Assembly: GCA_915275065.1 (NCBI GenBank)
Contig: CAJZGD010000081.1
Span: 1 to 10,179, forward strand
DNA from: an uncultured Corynebacterium sp.
GTDB taxonomy: Bacteria > Actinomycetota > Actinomycetes > Mycobacteriales > Mycobacteriaceae
Length of the DNA: 10,179 nt
Direction of reading: 5' to 3'
Position 1 is the stretch's first letter. Each line of letters opens with the position of its first letter. Positions 5,696-10,179 of the stretch are shown piece by piece. A program made the translations under genes and the position numbers. The notes below the pieces were generated by a model that was given only the letters and a program-made list of their open reading frames with translations, was not told where the DNA came from and searched no databases.

Positions 5696-6604
5696 GGGTA
5701 GGCGGAAGCCGCCGGTGACTTCCCGCGCGAGGCCGTCGTCAAGTAGGGAGGTGAGCGCCCGGTTGCGTTGCGTGCCATCTGCCCACACGGCTTCGATGCG
5801 TTCGGGCGGCACCACACCGTCGGCTGCGCGGAGTTCCGCCATGATGAGTCCTCGGACCTGTCGGTCTGTGCCGGCGAATTTTTGCACGCGGCGGCTGGGG
5901 CTGCGTGGGGTCACGATCGACCCGCCTGCCACCCATAGACATGACGACCGGAGGGGGCAGTCACCACATTTGGGGGTGGCGGTGCAGATGAGTGCCCCGA
6001 GCTCCATGATCGCCGTGCTGAATTTTGGCGCGTCCACGTCCCCATCGGCGTCCGGTAGTAGGGATTCCATGACCGCCAGTTCCCGTTTTGACGGGGATCG
6101 CGGCTCGTATTCGCCGTGGTAGAACCGGGCGAGTACCCGCCGCACATTCGTGTCCACTACCGGCACCCGCTGCCCGTATGCGAATGCGGCAACGGCCCGG
6201 GCGGTGTAGTCGCCGATGCCGGGTAGAGCCAACAGTTCGGCCACATCCGCCGGCACCACACCATTGTGGTGCGTCACAATCTGTTGGGCGCATTCGTGCA
6301 GGCGGAGCGCCCGCCGCGGGTACCCGAGGCGACCCCAAGCGCGCAGCACATCGTCGATGCGGGCCGCGGCGAAGTCGGTGGGGGTGGGCCAACGGTTGAT
6401 CCACTCCAACCATATGGGTTCCACGCGGGCGACCTGGGTTTGTTGGCTCATGACTTCGCTGAGTAGCACGCCCCACGCGGAGGTTTCCGGGGCGCGCCAG
6501 GCAATGTCGCGGGCGTTGGCGGCAAACCACGCAGGGAGCCGGTGGTGCAGGATGGTTCGAAGTTCGGCGGACTTTTCTGGGGTTACGGTAACTGGTGTGG
6601 TCAT
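5690..6604 (-). CDS. mutY: A/G-specific adenine DNA glycosylase
   Basis: This 304-residue base-excision repair enzyme removes adenine mispaired with 8-oxoguanine. Motifs seen: catalytic Glu50 in SEVMSQQTQV, helix-hairpin-helix LPGIGDYTARAVAAFAYGQ (127-145), and catalytic Asp151 in VVDTNVRRVLAR. Four cysteines for the [4Fe-4S] cluster are at 207, 213, 216 and 222. Their spacing is C-x5-C-x2-C-x5-C, one residue shorter in the first gap than the family's C-x6-C-x2-C-x5-C. The C-terminal part is shorter than in E. coli MutY (about 350 residues), as is usual in actinobacteria. ATG at 6604 has no ribosome binding site. The gene is divergent from the carbonic anhydrase with 50 bases between starts, an arrangement I also know from mycobacteria. 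Confidence 0.96.
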   Translation of the reverse strand: MTTPVTVTPEKSAELRTILHHRLPAWFAANARDIAWRAPETSAWGVLLSEVMSQQTQVARVEPIWLEWINRWPTPTDFAAARIDDVLRAWGRLGYPRRALRLHECAQQIVTHHNGVVPADVAELLALPGIGDYTARAVAAFAYGQRVPVVDTNVRRVLARFYHGEYEPRSPSKRELAVMESLLPDADGDVDAPKFSTAIMELGALICTATPKCGDCPLRSSCLWVAGGSIVTPRSPSRRVQKFAGTDRQVRGLIMAELRAADGVVPPERIEAVWADGTQRNRALTSLLDDGLAREVTGGFRLPG

Positions 6605-6654
6605 GATTGCTAATAATCTATCCGCAACCTATCCATTGGTGCCACAATAATACT

Positions 6655-7290
6655 ATGACTACGACACCCAATAGCCTGTCTGAGGCCCGCAATCCAAAAC
6701 TTGTGTGGGAAAACCTGCTCGCCGGTAATGCCCGATTCGCCGCAGGAAAACCACTGTATCCCAACCAGAGCGTGAACCGCCGCGAGGAGTTACGCATGGG
6801 GCAATCCCCCCGGGCGGCCGTGTTTACCTGCGGTGACTCCCGGGTCCCCGTCGAGTTGCTTTTCGACGTGGGACTGGGCGACATTTTCACCATCCGCACC
6901 GCCGGGGAAGTGGTCGACGCTGCAGTGCTGGCGTCGCTAGAGTTCGCCGTCGAGGCGCTCGACGTTGAAGTGCTGGTGGTGTTGGGGCACGAATCCTGCG
7001 GCGCGGTCAAGGCAGCCGCGGCGGTGGCGCTCGATGGCGCGGACGTGCCGACCGGCCACCAGCGCACCATTGTGGAGCAGATCATGCCCAGTATTCTTTC
7101 GGCGAAAAGCGCCGGGAAGCATACTCCTTTCGACTTTGAGCGCGCCCACGCGGAGGCGATCCGCAGCAAGATCATGGGTATTTCCCCAGTGATTAAGGAG
7201 GCGGTCAGGAGTGGCAAGACCGCGTTTATTGCCGCCCACTACAGTCTGGCGGATGGGTCGATTGACTATCTTTCTGTCGAAGGTGTGTAA
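6655..7290 (+). CDS. canB: Beta-class carbonic anhydrase
   Basis: This 211-residue zinc enzyme interconverts CO2 and bicarbonate in the cytoplasm. Zinc ligands are visible as Cys59 in CGDSR (with the Asp61-Arg63 dyad) and His112 plus Cys115 in GHESCG. RTAGEVVD (81-88) follows the pattern seen in the mycobacterial CanB clade rather than the plant-type RNAGN. The frame is open upstream to 6607, but ATG at 6655 gives the expected N-terminus; the upstream residues would read antisense to the mutY promoter region. No Shine-Dalgarno sequence precedes the ATG; CAATAAT lies just upstream. The symbol is by analogy with M. tuberculosis Rv3588c, which has the same neighbours mutY and a Rv3587c-like membrane protein. 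Confidence 0.93.
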   Translation: MTTTPNSLSEARNPKLVWENLLAGNARFAAGKPLYPNQSVNRREELRMGQSPRAAVFTCGDSRVPVELLFDVGLGDIFTIRTAGEVVDAAVLASLEFAVEALDVEVLVVLGHESCGAVKAAAAVALDGADVPTGHQRTIVEQIMPSILSAKSAGKHTPFDFERAHAEAIRSKIMGISPVIKEAVRSGKTAFIAAHYSLADGSIDYLSVEGV

Positions 7291-7437
7291 CGGGGGAAGG
7301 TAACAGGCACACAACAACACAAGGCTGATACACGCAAAAGGGGGTAACAAATTAATAAAGCAGTGTAGATCACACGGTTTTGCAACACACCGAGGAAGCT
7401 CCGCTGAATCCCGTAATTTTAGCTTTAGGCTTTAAGC
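7291..7437. other. Short intergenic region before the membrane-anchored protein
   Basis: These 147 bases between the carbonic anhydrase and the membrane protein gene hold no ORF and no clear terminator. TAGGCT at 7426-7431 ends six bases before the GTG start and could be the -10 of a leaderless transcript. The spacing is the same as for TAGGGT before radA. Confidence 0.4.
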
Positions 7438-8349
7438 GTGGATCGCCGAAATAATTACCCCCGTCGCCCGAACATACGCAGCGCCGCCCGTCCCAACTAC
7501 GACGGGCGGCCCCTACCAGCGGAAGTATATTACCGCAGGCGGCGTCTTGCCGCGCTCTTCGCACTGTTAGTGGTTATTGGTGTGGTTGCCACTCTCCTAT
7601 TTATAAGGAGCAACCACGAATCCGCGACGGTGGCGGTGACAGAGCCGATCACGTCGACGCCACGCGCCACCGGTGGTGCCCCCGCGACTCCCACTGGTAG
7701 CCCTAAAGCTACTTCCGCTTCTGGTGGTGGGGCTGGTTCCGAGCCGGCCGCCGAGGTGGCCACGGAGGTCGCCACCACACCTGGCACGACCGCCGGCACC
7801 CGCACCGGTGAGGCAAGCGGCGCAGGTGGTGCAGGTGGGAAGAAAACCACCACTCACACCACCGCCGCAAGCGATGATGCCCAAGCCGACGACACCAAGG
7901 ATGACGACGCCGAGTCGGAGGCCGCGCAGGCCAAAGAAACCTGCGACCTTTCCGACCTCAAGATCGAAGCCTCCACCGACCACTTCAGCTACGAGGAAGG
8001 CCAACTCCCCAACCTCTACATGAAGGTCGCCAACCCCACCAAGGCCGACTGCATCATCGACCTCACCGACAATGTGATCCGGTTTGAGATCTACACCATG
8101 GACACCAACCAACTCCTATGGTCCGACGTCGACTGCAACGACCCGGCGGAAACCGGCAAGCAAACCTTCAAAGCCAACTCCGAGCGCTACTTCAAGGTGC
8201 AATGGTCCCGCACCAGCTCCGCCCCCAACGCATGCATTGATCGGGAGCCCGCCCCCGCCGGCGACTACTACATGCATGCGGCCATCGGTAAGCTCCACAC
8301 GGAAGAAGGCGTGGTGCACTCCGACGCATTCACCTTCAACCTGCAATAA
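7438..8349 (+). CDS. Membrane-anchored extracytoplasmic protein (Rv3587c-like by position)
   Basis: This 303-residue protein has a basic cytoplasmic N-terminus (1-35, many Arg/Pro) and one membrane segment (about 37-56, ALFALLVVIGVVATLLFI). A long Ala/Thr/Gly/Ser linker (about 60-165) contains an acidic stretch DDTKDDDAESE near 151-161. The C-terminal domain (168-303) has four cysteines, at 169, 205, 233 and 266, and a beta-rich pattern (LYMKVANP, VIRFEIYTM, RYFKVQW, DAFTFNLQ) suggesting an Ig-like sandwich outside the membrane. The start is GTG at 7438 without a ribosome binding site. Position and architecture match the membrane protein between canB and disA/radA in mycobacteria. Its molecular function is not known to me. 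A perfect 10-bp hairpin lies in codons 16-25. Confidence 0.88.
   Translation: MDRRNNYPRRPNIRSAARPNYDGRPLPAEVYYRRRRLAALFALLVVIGVVATLLFIRSNHESATVAVTEPITSTPRATGGAPATPTGSPKATSASGGGAGSEPAAEVATEVATTPGTTAGTRTGEASGAGGAGGKKTTTHTTAASDDAQADDTKDDDAESEAAQAKETCDLSDLKIEASTDHFSYEEGQLPNLYMKVANPTKADCIIDLTDNVIRFEIYTMDTNQLLWSDVDCNDPAETGKQTFKANSERYFKVQWSRTSSAPNACIDREPAPAGDYYMHAAIGKLHTEEGVVHSDAFTFNLQ
7483..7510 (+). promoter_or_regulatory. Strong hairpin inside the start of the membrane-protein gene
   Basis: GCCGCCCGTC (7483-7492) and GACGGGCGGC (7501-7510) are perfect 10-bp reverse complements around an 8-base loop. They lie about 45 bases into the coding region. It may slow translation or act as an early pause. 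It could also reflect codon choice for the Ala-Ala-Arg-Pro and Asp-Gly-Arg-Pro residues. Confidence 0.45.
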
Positions 8350-8384
8350 TGCGCTAACCACCCGGCTTTTCGGCGATCACCAAA

Positions 8385-9770
8385 TTATTGAATAAGCCGC
8401 AGCGCGTCGTGGATCGTGGCAACCTCCACCACCCGCAACCCCGGCAGGGCAGAATTATCCACATCCGACCCCGCCGGTATCACCGCCTGCCGATACCCCA
8501 GCCGCTTTGCCTCCATGAGGCGGCGCTGCACGTTAGGCACCCGCCGGATTTCCCCGGCCAACCCCACCTCACCCAACACCACTGTTTTCGCCGGCAGTGG
8601 TTTTTTCGTTATCGCACTCACCGTGGCCATGGCAATGGCCAGATCCGTGGCCGGCTCACCCACCTTCATGCCCCCAACCGTGGCCACATACACCTCGCTC
8701 GTGTGGGTGCGCCGCCCGGCCCGGGCCGCCAACACCGCCAACACCATGGGCACCCGGGTGGCGTCAAGGCCGGTGACGGCGCGCCGGGGATTTTTCGACT
8801 CGGTGGGAACCACGAGGGCCTGAACCTCGGCGACAATGGGTCGCACTCCATCCATGGCGACGGTGACCGCGGTGCCGTCCGGGGTGGCATCCCGGTGGGA
8901 CAAAAACAGGCCGGACGGGTCGGGTATCTCCTTAATGCCATCGGATTGTTGTTCGAAACACCCCACCTCGTCGGTGGCACCAAACCGGTTTTTAATGCCG
9001 CGCAGCATGCGCAGACTAGAGTGCCGGTCACCCTCAAAATTCAGCACCACATCAACCAGGTGTTCGAGCACCCGGGGGCCGGCAACATTCCCGTCCTTGG
9101 TGACGTGCCCCACCAACAGCACGGGGATGCCGGTGGTTTTCGCCAGGGTGGTGAGGGCCGCGGTCACCGCCCGGGATTGGGCGACGCCACCGGCAACCCC
9201 CTCCACATCTGTGGCGTTCATGGTTTGGACCGAGTCCACAATGAGCAGGCTGGGTTTGAGCTGGTCCACATGTCCGAACACCACATCGAGGTTGGATTCC
9301 GCCGCAAGATACAGCGAGTCGTGCAGCGCACCGGTGCGTTCGGCCCGCATGCGCACCTGCCCGGCGGATTCCTCGGCGGTCACATAGAGGGCAACCCGGT
9401 CGAGTTTCGCCCACCGGCTGGCGACCTCCAGAAGCAGCGTAGACTTCCCTACCCCGGGTTCGCCCGCCAACAGCACGACGGATCCGGGAACAATGCCGCT
9501 GCCCAACACCCGGTCGAGCTCCCCAATGCCGGTGGTTTGGCTGGTGGCTTTTGTTGCGGAAATGGTGGTGATTTTTTGGGCCGGGGAAGTAGGCGTGAGC
9601 CCCTTGGTGACCACCCCGGTGGTTGCCGCCTGGGTGGCGCTACCGGCTGCGGCGGGTTGGTGTTCCTGCATGGATCCCCAGGTGCCGCACTCCGGGCAGC
9701 GGCCCAACCATTTAGGGCTGGAGTAGCCGCATTCGGTGCAACGGTGAACGGGGCGAGGTTTTTTGGCCAT
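8385..9770 (-). CDS. radA: DNA repair protein RadA (Sms)
   Basis: This 461-residue RecA-related ATPase helps branch migration and processing of recombination intermediates during DNA repair. Domains in order: N-terminal zinc finger CTEC...CPEC (Cys11, 14, 25, 28); a Ser/Thr/Ala-rich linker (about 38-78); the RecA-like core with Walker A GEPGVGKST (103-111) and Walker B LLIVDS (175-180); the RadA-specific KNRFG motif (260-264); and a C-terminal Lon-protease-like domain (about 285-461). Length is normal for actinobacterial RadA. ATG at 9770 has no separate ribosome binding site; TAGGGT lies six bases upstream, so the message is probably leaderless. It converges on the membrane-protein gene with 35 bases between stops, leaving no room for disA, its usual mycobacterial partner. 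Confidence 0.97.
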   Translation of the reverse strand: MAKKPRPVHRCTECGYSSPKWLGRCPECGTWGSMQEHQPAAAGSATQAATTGVVTKGLTPTSPAQKITTISATKATSQTTGIGELDRVLGSGIVPGSVVLLAGEPGVGKSTLLLEVASRWAKLDRVALYVTAEESAGQVRMRAERTGALHDSLYLAAESNLDVVFGHVDQLKPSLLIVDSVQTMNATDVEGVAGGVAQSRAVTAALTTLAKTTGIPVLLVGHVTKDGNVAGPRVLEHLVDVVLNFEGDRHSSLRMLRGIKNRFGATDEVGCFEQQSDGIKEIPDPSGLFLSHRDATPDGTAVTVAMDGVRPIVAEVQALVVPTESKNPRRAVTGLDATRVPMVLAVLAARAGRRTHTSEVYVATVGGMKVGEPATDLAIAMATVSAITKKPLPAKTVVLGEVGLAGEIRRVPNVQRRLMEAKRLGYRQAVIPAGSDVDNSALPGLRVVEVATIHDALRLIQ

Positions 9771-9776
9771 GGACTT

Positions 9777-9799
9777 ACCCTAGACCATGCGGCGGACAT
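9777..9799 (-). promoter_or_regulatory. Candidate damage-type (RecA-NDp/PafBC-like) promoter of radA
   Basis: Read on the minus strand, ATGTCCGCC (9799-9791) is followed by exactly eight bases and then TAGGGT (9782-9777). This partly fits the mycobacterial LexA-independent damage promoter (TTGTCRGTG-N8-TAnnnT): TGTCnG, the spacing and TAnnnT match, while four of the nine upstream positions differ. TAGGGT ends six bases before the ATG. Confidence 0.4.
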
Positions 9800-9812
9800 T
9801 CGGTTTCACCCC

Positions 9813-9832
9813 TGCTTTACGCCTGCTTTACG
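9813..9832. repeat. Direct repeat of TGCTTTACG with 11-bp period upstream of radA
   Basis: TGCTTTACG occurs at 9813-9821 and again at 9824-9832. The period is about one helical turn, which would place two copies on the same DNA face. It could be a regulator site for radA or for the gene on the right. Confidence 0.35.
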
Positions 9833-9903
9833 ACGATCCAAGGTGGGCAATGGGCCTGTCGTATGCATGTTCTAGACATGTTATTGATGGTGATTATATA
9901 GCG

Positions 9904-9947
9904 CAATAATATTGTGATTGTTCGCAATCATTTTCTATTTTTAGAAA
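9904..9947 (+). promoter_or_regulatory. Three stacked short palindromes upstream of the 30-codon ORF
   Basis: CAATA-A-TATTG (9904-9914), TGATTG-TTCG-CAATCA (9915-9930) and TTTCTA-TTTT-TAGAAA (9932-9947) follow one another with almost no gap. They end inside the ribosome binding site. Together they could be operators, or leader hairpins controlling access to the ribosome binding site. A TATA-rich stretch just upstream (9895-9900) may be the -10. Confidence 0.45.
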
Positions 9948-9958
9948 GGTGGAAGTTA

Positions 9959-10051
9959 ATGCAACCGCTAGAAAAATGCAGCTGGGGAGATTTCCTGCTT
10001 AAGCAGCAAATTGCTATAAACATGTCATCTACCTTGTTCTACCGGTTCTGA
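9959..10051 (+). CDS. Possible 30-residue small protein
   Basis: ATG at 9959 follows a purine-rich AGAAAGGTGG at 9943-9952, six bases before the ATG and one of the better ribosome binding sites in the window. The frame runs 30 codons to TGA at 10049. The peptide begins MQPLEKCSWGDFLLKQQ and ends in FYRF. It has one Cys and one Trp, and neither a signal peptide nor a membrane segment is obvious. It lies in AT-rich DNA unlike the rest of the window, with stacked palindromes upstream and an exported-protein-like start 79 bases downstream. It could be a peptide precursor, a leader peptide or a chance ORF. I do not recognise it. Confidence 0.4.
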   Translation: MQPLEKCSWGDFLLKQQIAINMSSTLFYRF

Positions 10052-10130
10052 AATAAAGGTGTACATTGGGGTATTGGATGTAGTTTTTCAGGTACCCGGA
10101 TAAGCTTCTATACATTGTGGGCATAGTCGC

Positions 10131-10179
10131 ATGAAGAAAAATATCATTATTGTTTTAGTAGTGTCTTTATTATTTATGG
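10131..10179 (+). CDS. Start of a gene with a signal peptide or membrane segment (partial)
   Basis: ATG at 10131 opens 16 codons to the right edge, giving MKKNIIIVLVVSLLFM: a basic start then a hydrophobic core, as in a signal peptide or membrane anchor. An in-frame TAA at 10101-10103 rules out a longer start with ATG or GTG. The ribosome binding site is poor. Codon use is AT-rich, unlike the core genes. The product cannot be named from so little sequence. Confidence 0.5.
   Translation, partial: MKKNIIIVLVVSLLFM

Noticed and set aside
6893..6920. Carbonic anhydrase lacking the RNAGN motif (it has RTAGE)
   Set aside because: The mycobacterial CanB clade also has RTAG at this position, so it is normal for the group.
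7365..7378. Half of a GlxR/CRP-type site (TCACA) upstream of the membrane protein
   Set aside because: The matching TGTGA half is absent at the required spacing.
9859..9874. LexA (SOS) box-like sequence upstream of radA
   Set aside because: Only about 10 of 14 defined positions match TCGAAMANNTGTTCGA, and one half-site is largely lost. Too weak to call.
8388..9875. Long 495-codon plus-strand frame antisense to radA
   Set aside because: It is the mirror of a high-GC gene. Its product is His/Gly/Pro-rich without domains, while the minus strand encodes a full RadA with all motifs.

Overview
The window looks like chromosomal DNA from a Corynebacteriales actinobacterium, most likely Corynebacterium or a close relative. 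The evidence is its GC-rich coding DNA, several starts without a ribosome binding site (leaderless style), and one conserved block: mutY (-), beta-carbonic anhydrase (+), a one-pass membrane protein (+), radA (-). From memory, M. tuberculosis has the same relative order and orientation (radA, disA, Rv3587c, canB/Rv3588c, mutY). Here disA is absent from its usual place beside radA. The species assignment is an inference; no rRNA or other phylogenetic marker is present.

Layout. (a) 1-1587, minus strand: a two-gene ABC exporter operon. It has a short, atypical ATPase and a polytopic permease that runs off the left edge. (b) 1588-2460: an intergenic region with two inverted repeats, then a small secreted protein with a strong ribosome binding site and a terminator-like hairpin. 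(c) 2423-3038: a 0.6-kb gene-free region with three large hairpin units built on one inverted arm (TGTGCTGCGATAT / ATATCGCAGCACA). (d) 3039-3656, minus: an NAD(P)-binding SDR/NmrA-like protein. (e) 3918-4343, plus: a second small secreted protein, paralogous to the first. (f) 4363-5616, minus: a secretory lipase/esterase. It converges on (e) and shares a hairpin terminator with it. (g) 5690-6604 mutY, 6655-7290 carbonic anhydrase, 7438-8349 membrane-anchored protein, 8385-9770 radA. (h) 9771-10179: an AT-rich tail with stacked short palindromes, a 30-codon ORF with a good ribosome binding site, and the first 16 codons of a gene that begins like an exported protein.

The core block concerns DNA repair (MutY removes A opposite 8-oxoG; RadA acts in recombination) and CO2/bicarbonate interconversion. 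These jobs are adjacent by conserved synteny, not by an obvious shared pathway. The accessory part (a-f) is mostly envelope-related: an exporter, two exported small proteins and a secreted lipase. Start signals differ between the parts. The ABC operon, both secreted proteins and the 30-codon ORF have clear purine-rich ribosome binding sites, while the core-block genes and the lipase lack them and appear leaderless.

The most unusual element is the triple hairpin array at 2520-2891. Its arms are near-identical, while the inner stem changes between copies and keeps base-pairing (including G-U pairs) on the plus strand. That pattern suggests a structured RNA or a mobilised palindromic element not explained by any gene here.
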